Shown here piece after piece: positions 41,425-49,382 of a DNA stretch of 64,000 nucleotides; within the stretch, counting starts at the first letter, position 1; each line of letters opens with the position of its first letter. Both the position numbers and the translations under genes were made by a program. The notes beneath the pieces are model-generated. The model did no database searches. It saw only the letters and a program-made list of their open reading frames with translations, and had not been told where the DNA came from. Source of the DNA: Cupriavidus pauculus (GTDB lineage Bacteria > Pseudomonadota > Gammaproteobacteria > Burkholderiales > Burkholderiaceae). The stretch covers positions 1,674,001 to 1,738,000 of the forward strand of contig NZ_CP033970.1 in NCBI RefSeq assembly GCF_003854935.1, given 5' to 3'.

Positions 41425-42897
41425 TTACTTCTTGAATCGCACCACGGCGTCCCGCGATGCCTGCGTCTGCGGCAGCGTGGCGATCTCGCCCAGCGTCACC
41501 GGCTTGGTCGGGAACCGCAGCCGGTAGTAGCCCACGTCACGCGGATGGCGCTGCTGCTCGTCGGCAATCAGCTCGGTCACGGTCAGCCCGCAGAAGCGGC
41601 CCTGGCACGGGCCCATGCCGCACCGCAGGAACGCCTTGAGCTGGTTCGGCCCCTGGCAGCCGATGCGCGCGGCGTGGCGCACCTGCTCGGCCGTGGCTTC
41701 CTCGCAGCGGCAGACGATGGTGTCGCCCACCGGGCGGCGAAACTGCGGCAGCGGGCGGTACAGCACCTCGAAGAATTCCCGGCCCCGCGTGGCGCGGGCC
41801 AGCGCGGCCTGATGCGGCGCGGCATTGGCGTCGCGCGCGGCGGTGCCGATGGCACCCAGCGCGGCGGCGGCGCCGAACGCGGCGATGCGTCCCCGGTGCT
41901 CGGCGGCCATGGCGCCCGCGATGCCGGCGCCGTCACCGGCGATGCTCACATGCGGCACCGACGTGGCGCCCCAGCCGTCCACCTGCGGCTCCCAGCAGTC
42001 CTGCCGGTCGTTCCAGACATGCTCGGCGCCAATGGCGCGCGACAGGTTCGTATTCGGCACCACGCCCTGGTGCAGCAGCACCTGGTCGACGGCCAGCGTG
42101 CGGCGCTGCCCGCCGGCTTCGTAGCGCAGTTCGGCCACCAGCCCGCTGTCGCCGGCCATGGCTTCCAGCGCGGTCACGTTGCTGACGACCGGCACGGCCT
42201 TGCGCACCGCGCGCAGCATCGTCAGGCCCTTGCGCAGGTACGGCGAGCGCAGGAAGCCCCAGGCGTGCGGCAGCGCACGGCGCCACTGGCCGTTGTCGGT
42301 CGTCTCCAGGATGGCCTCCAGCCGGACGCCGGCCTGCAGGTACTGGTACGCCAGCAGGTAGAGCAGCGGCCCGCCGCCGGCCAGCACGGTGCGCCCATCG
42401 GGCACCACGCCGGACGTCTTGAGCAGGATCTGCGCCGCGCCGGCCGTGATCACGCCGGGCAGCGTCCAGCCGGGGATCGGGAAGGGACGCTCCTGCGCGC
42501 CGGTGGCCAGGATGATGTGGCGGCAGTGCAGCAGCGCGGCCTGCGGGTCGTTGCCGGGCGCCGCCACGGAGTACGCGACCTCGAAGCCTGCCGCGGCGTC
42601 GTCCGGCTGCGGATCGCGGGCGTTGATCGACCAGACCGTGGCCGCGCCAATGTGCCGCGCGCCGCTGCGGGCGAACGGTTCCAGCAGGGCCTCGCCATGC
42701 CAGTAGTCCTTGCCCAGGATCGTGCGGTCCTGCACGGGCGTGCTGGTGATCGCGCGATAGATCTGGCCGCCCGGGGCTGGCTGTTCGTCGACCAGCACCG
42801 TGGACAGGCCCAGCGCCGCCGCCTGCGTGGCGGCCGCCAGCCCGGCCGGGCCGGCGCCCACCACCAGCACGTCGCAGTTGGTCACGTCGAGGCTCAT
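41425..42897 (-). CDS. FAD-dependent oxidoreductase with Bfd-type [2Fe-2S] C-terminus (opine/amine oxidase alpha-like subunit)
   Basis: A 490-residue flavoprotein. The N-terminal FAD dinucleotide-binding motif is DVLVVGAGPAGLAAATQAA, followed by VDEQPAPGGQIYR. The NAD(P)-like second Rossmann region includes GGGPLLYLLAYQYLQAG. The C-terminus has a Bfd/Fer2 cluster site: VCRCEEAT ... GCQGPNQLK ... CGMGPCQGRFC. This layout matches the large subunit of octopine/nopaline oxidase, HcnB and D-hydroxyproline dehydrogenase. It overlaps the [2Fe-2S] gene by 4 bp (ATGA). Substrate is likely an opine or D-amino acid; this is inference. Confidence 0.9.
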   Translation of the reverse strand: MSLDVTNCDVLVVGAGPAGLAAATQAAALGLSTVLVDEQPAPGGQIYRAITSTPVQDRTILGKDYWHGEALLEPFARSGARHIGAATVWSINARDPQPDDAAAGFEVAYSVAAPGNDPQAALLHCRHIILATGAQERPFPIPGWTLPGVITAGAAQILLKTSGVVPDGRTVLAGGGPLLYLLAYQYLQAGVRLEAILETTDNGQWRRALPHAWGFLRSPYLRKGLTMLRAVRKAVPVVSNVTALEAMAGDSGLVAELRYEAGGQRRTLAVDQVLLHQGVVPNTNLSRAIGAEHVWNDRQDCWEPQVDGWGATSVPHVSIAGDGAGIAGAMAAEHRGRIAAFGAAAALGAIGTAARDANAAPHQAALARATRGREFFEVLYRPLPQFRRPVGDTIVCRCEEATAEQVRHAARIGCQGPNQLKAFLRCGMGPCQGRFCGLTVTELIADEQQRHPRDVGYYRLRFPTKPVTLGEIATLPQTQASRDAVVRFKK

Positions 42898-43196
42898 GCC
42901 GCCACCTCGCGCGCGCCGATCTGGCGTTCCACGCGCATGCCGTCGCGCACGCGGGTCATGCATGCCTGCTGGTTCGGCCGGCCGTCGATGCGGACCAGGC
43001 AGTCGTAGCAGACGCCCATCATGCAATAGGGCCCGCGCGCGGCGCCCGACACGGCGGTGTCGCGGCACGCCAGCACGCCGGCCGCGAACAGGGCCGCCGC
43101 CACGCTGTCGCCCTCGCGGCAGGCCAGCGGCACGCCGTCCACGGTAAGCCGTACGGGGCGCCCGGCCGGTTCGGCGGCGTCAATGCGTCTGAACAT
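42894..43196 (-). CDS. Small (2Fe-2S)-binding subunit
   Basis: A 100-residue ferredoxin-like protein of the HcnA/OoxA type. Cysteines in LACRDTAVSGAARGPYCMMGVCYDC and QQAC form the [2Fe-2S] site. It overlaps both neighbours (17 bp with the DadA-like gene upstream, 4 bp with the large subunit downstream), so the trio is translationally coupled and likely assembles into one membrane-associated dehydrogenase. Confidence 0.92.
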   Translation of the reverse strand: MFRRIDAAEPAGRPVRLTVDGVPLACREGDSVAAALFAAGVLACRDTAVSGAARGPYCMMGVCYDCLVRIDGRPNQQACMTRVRDGMRVERQIGAREVAA

Positions 43197-44319
43197 GGAA
43201 TCTCCGGGTCGAGAAGGGGGCCAGGTCCGGCGACAGCGCGCCGGCGGCGATCATCGGGGCAAGGTGCAGCGCGTGCGTGGCGGCCAGCGTCACGCCGCTA
43301 TGGCAGGTGACGATGAACGCGCCGGGCTGGGTGGGCGACTGCTCGTAGACCGGAAAGCCGTCCTTGGCCCGCACGCGCAGGGCCGACCACGCGCGCACCG
43401 CGCGCACATCGCGCAGCGCGGGCAGCGTGCGCACGGCGCGGTCGGCCAGCGTCGCCAGCACCGGCAGCGTGGTGACCTGCTCGGCATAGCCCGCGTCTTC
43501 CTGAGAATCGCCAACCAGCCAGCTACCTTCGTCGTTCTGGCGCAGCGTGACCATCGGCGTGTCCAGCAGCCGGCGCGTGCGCTCCAGCACCAGGATCTGG
43601 CCGCGTTGCGGCGCCATGGGCAGGTCGATGCCGACCATGCGGCCCAGGTCGCCGTTGCGCAAGCCGCCGGCCAGCACGATCTTGCGCGCGCGGATGTCGC
43701 CCTGCGGCGTGGTCAGCGCAAATTCGCCGCCGGGCTGCCGCGCGATGGCCGTGACGCCGTGGTGCGGCAGGTATTCGACGCCGCTGGTGCTGAACGCGGT
43801 ATGGAACGCGCGCAGCAGCTTGAGCGGGTTGACGATGCCATCGTGCGGCGTCCAGATCGCGCCCGTCACGTCGGGCCCCAGCCCCGGCACCAGCGAGGCC
43901 GCCTGGTGGTGGTCCAGCAGCTTCCACTCGTACGGTTCCACGCCGGGCTGGGCCATCAGCGTCTGCACCCACGCCAGCCGCGCTTCCACTTCGTAGTCGC
44001 CCATCAGCGGGGTCAGGCCGCCTTTCTGTTCCAGCGCCACGTCGATGCCGGTTTCCTGCGCCAGCCGCGCGGCCAGGCGCGCCCACATGCGCGTGGAGTT
44101 CAGCGTCCAGCGGCTGTAGGTGCCCAGGCCGTAGCCCTTGCTCTGCAGCCAGACCAACCCAAAGTTGCCGCGCGATGCGCGCAGCGCGATGTCGCCTTCG
44201 TCCAGCACGGCGATGGTGCCGGCGTGGTCGCGCAGGCCGTAGGCCACGGCCGAGCCGACCAGGCCGCCGCCCACGACGGCCACGTCGAAGACCGGGAAAC
44301 GGGGGGAGGCGGCAGCCAT
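43180..44319 (-). CDS. DadA-like FAD-dependent oxidoreductase (oxidase beta-like subunit)
   Basis: A 379-residue flavoenzyme of the DAO/DadA family. FAD-binding motif FDVAVVGGGLVGSAVAYGLRDHAGT, then GNFGLVWLQSKG; the substrate end carries RVRAKDGFPVYEQSP and CHSGVTLAATHALHLAPMIAAG. It is the catalytic subunit of the putative heterotrimeric opine, D-amino-acid or D-hydroxyproline dehydrogenase. Start at MAAASPRFP, where the flavin domain starts; further N-terminal frame looks non-coding. First gene of the operon after the LysR gene. Confidence 0.9.
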   Translation of the reverse strand: MAAASPRFPVFDVAVVGGGLVGSAVAYGLRDHAGTIAVLDEGDIALRASRGNFGLVWLQSKGYGLGTYSRWTLNSTRMWARLAARLAQETGIDVALEQKGGLTPLMGDYEVEARLAWVQTLMAQPGVEPYEWKLLDHHQAASLVPGLGPDVTGAIWTPHDGIVNPLKLLRAFHTAFSTSGVEYLPHHGVTAIARQPGGEFALTTPQGDIRARKIVLAGGLRNGDLGRMVGIDLPMAPQRGQILVLERTRRLLDTPMVTLRQNDEGSWLVGDSQEDAGYAEQVTTLPVLATLADRAVRTLPALRDVRAVRAWSALRVRAKDGFPVYEQSPTQPGAFIVTCHSGVTLAATHALHLAPMIAAGALSPDLAPFSTRRFHVQTH

Positions 44320-44376
44320 CAGCGGCGCCTCCGGTGGGGATGTTGCGGGCCCTGGGCCCTGCTGGAATTCATGTCG

Positions 44377-44406
44377 TACTCGCAAGCGTGTCACTGCGAG
44401 CGAGTA
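44377..44406. promoter_or_regulatory. TACTCGC inverted repeat upstream of the oxidase operon
   Basis: TACTCGC (44377-44383) and GCGAGTA (44400-44406) with a 16-bp spacer, 58 bp upstream of the DadA-like start and just after the LysR gene stop. Candidate operator for the operon; the LysR at 44444 is the natural regulator. Confidence 0.5.
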
Positions 44407-44443
44407 TGCGCACGCGGGTGGCCCCCGCGCAAATACGAGTCTG

Positions 44444-45367
44444 TCAGGCGTCCATACCAAAACCTGATAGCTCGGCCGGCAGCGATGCCGTTTCGGCCGC
44501 GATGCCCGCGATCATCTCCGCGATAAAGCGGTCCACCAGCACGTTGGCGGGCCGGTTGCGGGCCAGCAGCAGGTAGCTGACAAACGGAATGCGCGGCGCG
44601 AACGGGCGCACCACCACCTCGTTCAGGTGCAGCCGGGCCACCAGCGGATTGACGATGCCGACGCCGAGCCCCAGCCCCACCATCCGGCAGATCGTGGCGC
44701 CGTAGGGGGTCTCGAAGTGCAGCACGCGGCGGTCGTCGGCGGCAAAGGCGGCGTCCACGGCGGCGCGCAGGCCGTCGCCATGGCTCATCGAGATGAACGA
44801 TTCCCCGGCAAGGTCGGCCGGGGTAATCACGTCGTGGCTGGCCAGCCGGTGGCCGGGCGGCAGCACGCAGCAGCCGGACAGGTCTGCCACGGGCTGCGCG
44901 TCGGTGACGGCGGCCGGCGGCAGGTACGAGACGAGCCCGAGGTCGCAGTAGCGGCCGCCGACGCGGTCCGCCACCAGCTGGGTGCTGCCGGTTTCCATCG
45001 CCACGTGGACGTCGGGGTAGTCGGCATGAAAGCGCTGGAGCACCAGTGGCAGCACGGTCATGGCCAGCGACGGCACCGACGCGATGCGCAGCCGGCCCTT
45101 GCCGAACTGGCGGATGTCGCGCGCGGCGTCCTTGAGCGCGTCCAGCCCCACGAACGCGCGCTCCACCTCGCGCACGAAGGCCAGCCCTTCCTCGGTGGGC
45201 ACCAGCCGGCCGGCCGTGCGCGTGAACAGCGTGAGCCCCGTGCCGTATTCGAGCTGGGCGATCAGCCGGCTGACGTTCGGCTGCGACGTGTGCAATTCCG
45301 CCGCGGCGGCGGTCATCGATCCGGACCGCATGACGGCCTGGAATGCCTGGATTTCCTTGAATTTCAT
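44444..45367 (-). CDS. LysR family regulator
   Basis: A 307-residue LTTR: MKFKEIQAFQAVMRSGSMTAAAAELHTSQPNVSRLIAQLEYGTGLTLFTRTAGRLVPTEEG, then GRLRIASVPSLAMTVLPLVLQRFHADYPDVHVAME. This resembles the OccR/NocR-like or HdfR-like group that senses amino-acid derivatives. Located upstream and co-directional with the oxidase operon, the reverse of the more common divergent arrangement, and 124 bp from its first gene. Confidence 0.9.
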   Translation of the reverse strand: MKFKEIQAFQAVMRSGSMTAAAAELHTSQPNVSRLIAQLEYGTGLTLFTRTAGRLVPTEEGLAFVREVERAFVGLDALKDAARDIRQFGKGRLRIASVPSLAMTVLPLVLQRFHADYPDVHVAMETGSTQLVADRVGGRYCDLGLVSYLPPAAVTDAQPVADLSGCCVLPPGHRLASHDVITPADLAGESFISMSHGDGLRAAVDAAFAADDRRVLHFETPYGATICRMVGLGLGVGIVNPLVARLHLNEVVVRPFAPRIPFVSYLLLARNRPANVLVDRFIAEMIAGIAAETASLPAELSGFGMDA

Positions 45368-45456
45368 CGCGGGGGCTGGGGGGATGGGGCGCAGCCGCGA
45401 TGGTATACCAGATCCGTATGCGGGCGGCCTGCGTGAAGCCGGATCGGTATGGCGGC

Positions 45457-46134
45457 TCAGGACTTGCCGTCCGGGCAGGGCGCCAGCGATCCGCCCCAGA
45501 GAATCCGTTCCAGCGGCTGGCGCTGGCGCCAGCCTTCCTGCTCCAGCATTGGCGCGGCATAGAACGCCGGCACCGGGCCCAGGCACAGCAGCCCGAACGG
45601 CCGGGCGCCGGGCGGCAGGCCCAGCTCGCGCGCGAGCGCGTCGGGGTCGAACATCGAGACCCAGCCGAGGCCCAGGTTCTCGGCCCGCGCCGCGAGCCAC
45701 AGGTTCTGGACCGCGCAGGCGGCCGACGCCCAGGCCATCTCCACCGGCATGTTGCGGCGGCCGAAGACCGTGCCGTCGTCGGGCGCCAGGATCACGGCCA
45801 GCAGCTCGGCGGCCTCGCGGATGCCCTCGACCTTGAGCCGCAGGAATTCGTCGCCGCGCGGCCCCAGCGCCTGCGCCGTGGCCTGCCGCTCGGCTTCCAC
45901 CAGCGGGGCCAGCCGCGCGCGCCATGCCGGCGTGCTCAGGCGCATGAAGCGCCATGGCTGCATCAGGCCGACCGATGGCGCCTGGTTGGCTGCATCGAGC
46001 AGGCGCGCCAGCTGGTCGTCGGGCAGCAGCGGGCCGGGCGTGAAATGGCGGCAGTCGCGCCGCAGCGCCAGGATGCGGTACAGCGCCGCGCGTTCGGCGG
46101 CGTCAATGTGGGGATCGGCCGAAGGCTGTTCCAT
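45457..46134 (-). CDS. bluB: 5,6-dimethylbenzimidazole synthase
   Basis: A 225-residue nitroreductase-fold flavoenzyme that splits FMN to 5,6-dimethylbenzimidazole, the lower ligand of vitamin B12. RRDCRHFTPGPLLPDDQLARLLDAANQAPSVGLMQPWRFM is the BluB signature (FMN-binding loop), with EMAWASAACAVQNLWLAARAENLGLGWVSMFDP downstream. Length and N-terminal RILALRRD fit BluB. No other cobalamin gene lies in the window and no cobalamin riboswitch is evident upstream. Confidence 0.93.
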   Translation of the reverse strand: MEQPSADPHIDAAERAALYRILALRRDCRHFTPGPLLPDDQLARLLDAANQAPSVGLMQPWRFMRLSTPAWRARLAPLVEAERQATAQALGPRGDEFLRLKVEGIREAAELLAVILAPDDGTVFGRRNMPVEMAWASAACAVQNLWLAARAENLGLGWVSMFDPDALARELGLPPGARPFGLLCLGPVPAFYAAPMLEQEGWRQRQPLERILWGGSLAPCPDGKS

Positions 46135-46274
46135 GGAGTCTGCAAGTCGTCAAAACAAGCGGCGGGCAAGGGCCCGCCAGTGGCCGCGAGGGTACCGCAA
46201 ATGGCGCGGGCCCGCGCCGGCCGTTGTCTGCTGGAGTCGGAAGATTCTGATCCGCAGCGCTGACGGCCGGGACG

Positions 46275-46308
46275 AAAAAAATGCCACGCGGCGGGGATCC
46301 GCGTGGCA
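46275..46308 (-). terminator. Intrinsic terminator after the acyltransferase gene
   Basis: Perfect 10-bp stem TGCCACGCGG / CCGCGTGGCA with a seven-base loop; read leftwards it is followed by TTTTTTT. Confidence 0.85.
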
Positions 46309-46418
46309 CCGAAGATGAGCGCAGGGGAGGGTCAACCCTGGACTCCGTTGGGTCACCCGCATTGCACGGGCAAACCCAGTGTAGGGGAGACGATTCTCAT
46401 CGTGGAATCGGAAAAATC

Positions 46419-47408
46419 TTAAATTCGTTCGGAAGCGTCCGAGTCGACCAGCGCGGCCATCGCGCGATCCTTTTCTTCCCATTGCTGCGCCAGCCAATGG
46501 TGGAAATCCGCGCGGAAGACCGGATCGGCGCCGTAGTCGCCGCCGCAGAAGCTTTGCGGAATCGGAATCTGCCGAATCATGACGACGATGCGCCCGGCGC
46601 GGCCGCAGGCAAGGTCCCAGAAGCTCGGCACGCCGTCGGGGTACACGATCGTCGCGTCGATCATCGAGCGGAACTGATCGCCCATGGCGCTGAGCGTGGT
46701 AGCCAGCGCGCCGGCTCGTGGCTTCAGCAAATGGCGATACGGCGACGACTGCGCGATCCGCTTGGCCTCGGAAAACCGCGTGCCCTCGGCAAACACCATC
46801 ACGCTGGTCGGCACGAGCCGGAACTTCTGGCACGCGCGCCGGGCCGTTTCCTGGTCCTGGCGGCCCCGCTGCGGCTTGCGGCGCAGTTGCGCCTTGCTGT
46901 AGCGCTTCATGAACGGGAAATCGAGCGCCCACCACGCCAGGCCGATGAACGGCACGTACAGCAGCTGCTGCTTCAGGAAGAACTTCAGCAGCGGAATGCG
47001 CTTGTTCAGCGCGGCCTGCAGCACGAAGATGTCGACCCAGGTCTGGTGGTTGCAGTTGACCAGGTACCAGTCGTCGAGCCGCAGCCCGCTGTTGCCGTGA
47101 ATCGTCCAGATGCCCGGTTGCAGCCGGGCGATCCAGCGCGTATTGCACGAGATCCAGTAGGTGGCGATGCCGTTCAGCACCGGGTCCAGCCGCCGGCGCA
47201 CCGCGCGCGTCGGCACGGCCAGCTTGACCAGCGCCAGCAGGACGATCGGCACAAAGCAGAGCAGCGTATTGACCACCAGCAAGGTCACGCTGAACAGGCC
47301 GGTCAGCGCTGGCAGGCGGCGGGTGGGGTGGCGGGTCTGGCGGGGGAGGTCGGACGCGGACAGCGGCGCCAGGCTGGCGCGACGGGGGGTGGGGGGTGTC
47401 GATGGCAT
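46419..47408 (-). CDS. PlsC-type acyltransferase
   Basis: A 329-residue membrane acyltransferase of the YihG/1-acylglycerol-3-phosphate family. An N-terminal helix (ALTGLFSVTLLVVNTLLCFVPIVLLALVKL) is followed by the catalytic NHQTWVD (HX4D). Further on are FFLKQQLLYVPFIGLAWWALDFPFMKRY and FAEGTRFS (the EGTR block). It transfers fatty acyl groups to lysophosphatidate or a related lipid at the inner membrane. Start set at MPSTPP because it has the better context; ATG at 47435 is possible. Confidence 0.88.
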   Translation of the reverse strand: MPSTPPTPRRASLAPLSASDLPRQTRHPTRRLPALTGLFSVTLLVVNTLLCFVPIVLLALVKLAVPTRAVRRRLDPVLNGIATYWISCNTRWIARLQPGIWTIHGNSGLRLDDWYLVNCNHQTWVDIFVLQAALNKRIPLLKFFLKQQLLYVPFIGLAWWALDFPFMKRYSKAQLRRKPQRGRQDQETARRACQKFRLVPTSVMVFAEGTRFSEAKRIAQSSPYRHLLKPRAGALATTLSAMGDQFRSMIDATIVYPDGVPSFWDLACGRAGRIVVMIRQIPIPQSFCGGDYGADPVFRADFHHWLAQQWEEKDRAMAALVDSDASERI

Positions 47409-47531
47409 GCCCGCCAGTGTGCAAGAGCGGGTCATGCCATCATTTGTCCTCGATCAAATCGAGGTGGGCAATCTGGCGATTCGACGATCCGGGAGGCGGA
47501 TTGGCCGCGCGGGGGATGGCAGCGTGTGCCG

Positions 47532-48107
47532 TCAGGGCCGGGTTGCGTCGGCCGGCGCGCCGGCGTCCAGCAGCGCGGCGATTTCCGGGTCGCGCTGCCG
47601 GATATCCCACTCCCCGGCCGCCACCTTGGCAAACTGCTCGGTGCAAAGCTCGGCGATGACCTGCCGTTCGCCGTGTTCCAGCGCCACGCGCATCACGTCG
47701 AGCTGCTGGTTGGTGAAGCTGTCGATCAGCATCGCGTTCTGGGTCAGCAATTCCTGGCTGGCGCGGCGTTCTTCCTCGGTGCTGCCATGGGCGGCCGAGG
47801 CTTCCAGCCGCGCGCGGTACTGGCGCGACACGGCCATGTGAGCCGCGTTGCGGGCCTGCCAGCCGGCCCAGGCGGCTTCCACCGCCGCGCGGGTGCGCGG
47901 GGCGTGGCGGCTGCAATAGTCGGCCGTGTTGCGCAGCACGGCTTCGTCCAGATGCGGCACGAGCGCGGCCGCCGCTTCCAGTTCGCTGCGCGCGGCGGGC
48001 GGCGCGGGGGTGGCGGGCGCGGCGGGCTCCTCGTTGGAGCAGGCCGTGGCCGCAAGGATGGCCATGCCGGCGGCTACGGCCAGCGGCATGGTCTTGAAGC
48101 GGGACAT
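47532..48107 (-). CDS. Hypothetical lipoprotein
   Basis: A 191-residue lipoprotein: signal peptide MSRFKTMPLAVAAGMAILAATAC with lipobox ending at Cys23, then an Ala/Pro linker. The rest is helical, with one Cys pair (YCSRH and ELCTEQ) and no recognisable domain. Its start is in the divergent region with yddG, and both genes have the same 14-bp sequence upstream. Function unknown; probably periplasmic, membrane anchored. Confidence 0.8.
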   Translation of the reverse strand: MSRFKTMPLAVAAGMAILAATACSNEEPAAPATPAPPAARSELEAAAALVPHLDEAVLRNTADYCSRHAPRTRAAVEAAWAGWQARNAAHMAVSRQYRARLEASAAHGSTEEERRASQELLTQNAMLIDSFTNQQLDVMRVALEHGERQVIAELCTEQFAKVAAGEWDIRQRDPEIAALLDAGAPADATRP

Positions 48108-48135
48108 CCGGGGACACCTCCTGTCGATCGATGGT

Positions 48136-48186
48136 CGGCATTTTACTTGTATCGACATGGCACCCGGCCAGCCAAGTAAAATGCCG
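48136..48186. promoter_or_regulatory. 14-bp perfect inverted repeat between lipoprotein gene and yddG
   Basis: CGGCATTTTACTTG (48136-48149) and CAAGTAAAATGCCG (48173-48186) with a 23-bp spacer. Both divergent genes therefore have the identical sequence CAAGTAAAATGCCG 28-32 bases before their start codons. It contains a -10-like TAAAAT. TCGACA (48152-48157) could be a -35 for yddG. Confidence 0.65.
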
Positions 48187-48218
48187 CTCCTTCCGCCCTC
48201 GTCAACGCTTTTTGTCCC

Positions 48219-49148
48219 ATGGCAGTCACTCCCGGTAGAACCCAGGCCACGCTGATCGGCCTTGTCGCGATCGTGCTCTGGAGCGCCATCGTCGGCCTGA
48301 TCCGCGGCGTCAGCCAGAGCTTTGGCGCCACGGGCGGCGCGGCGCTGATGTACACGGTTGCGTCGGTGCTGCTCTGGCTCACGGTGGGCCCGGCCCGCGT
48401 CCGCGCGCTGCCGCGCGCCTATCTGGTCTGGGGCAGCCTGCTGTTCGTGTCGTACGAGGTCTGCCTGTCGCTGTCGATCGGCTACGCCAACACCGCCCGG
48501 CAGGCCATCGAGGTCGGCATGGTCAACTATCTCTGGCCGAGCTTCACGATGCTGGCCGCGATCCTGTTCAACGGCCAGCGCGCCAACTGGCTGATCGTGC
48601 CCGGCTTTGCGGTGGCGCTGCTGGGCATCGCTTGGGTGCTGGGCGGCGACCAGGGGCTGGACCCGGCCGGCATGGCGGCCAATATCCGCGACAATCCGCT
48701 CAGCTACGGCCTGTCGTTCTGCGGCGCCATGATCTGGGCCGGCTACTGCACGGTGACGGCCCGCATCGCCCAGGGCAAGAACGCCGTCACGCTGTTCTTC
48801 ATGCTGACCGCGCTGGTGCTGTGGGGCAAGTACCTGTTCACCGGCGGCGAGACCATGATGTTCAGCGCCTCCGGCTGCCTGTACCTGGCGCTGGCCGCCT
48901 GCGCCATGGGCTTTGGCTACGCCGCGTGGAACGTGGGCATCCTGCACGGCAACGTGACCGTGCTGGCAGGCGCGTCCTACTTCATCCCGGTGGTGTCGGC
49001 GGCGCTGGCCGCCACGCTGCTGCAGGCGCCGCTGTCGCTGGCGTTCTGGAAGGGCGCGGCAATGGTCTGCGCCGGATCCATCCTCTGCTGGTTCGCCACG
49101 CGCGCGGGCAGCGTCCGCAAGGCATCCACGGCCGATAGCGCGTCCTGA
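48219..49148 (+). CDS. yddG: Aromatic amino acid DMT exporter YddG-like
   Basis: A 309-residue, ten-helix drug/metabolite transporter that matches YddG: ATLIGLVAIVLWSAIVGLIRGVSQSFGATGGAALMYTVASVLLWL, then YEVCLSLSIGYANTARQAIEVGMVNYLWPSFTMLAAILFNGQ. In E. coli YddG exports Phe, Tyr, Trp and paraquat. Divergent from a lipoprotein gene with a shared inverted repeat. Followed by a porin gene on the same strand. Confidence 0.9.
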   Translation: MAVTPGRTQATLIGLVAIVLWSAIVGLIRGVSQSFGATGGAALMYTVASVLLWLTVGPARVRALPRAYLVWGSLLFVSYEVCLSLSIGYANTARQAIEVGMVNYLWPSFTMLAAILFNGQRANWLIVPGFAVALLGIAWVLGGDQGLDPAGMAANIRDNPLSYGLSFCGAMIWAGYCTVTARIAQGKNAVTLFFMLTALVLWGKYLFTGGETMMFSASGCLYLALAACAMGFGYAAWNVGILHGNVTVLAGASYFIPVVSAALAATLLQAPLSLAFWKGAAMVCAGSILCWFATRAGSVRKASTADSAS

Positions 49149-49382
49149 CCGCGCGGTATAACTTTGGCCTTCCTCTCAGGGATTTCCCGCAACGGGCTCC
49201 CCATGCATCACTACATGATGTAATGTCGCATCCCTGATACATCCGAACCGACGGCTGTAACGCATTGAAATATGCGATCGGCCGCCGCGCGGAACGGGGA
49301 CGTACACAGCGACAGCAGCATGCAGGCCCGGCACGGCCGGGCCGACGAGTGTGTTTTTTCAACGAGGGGAGACCCCAGAGTC

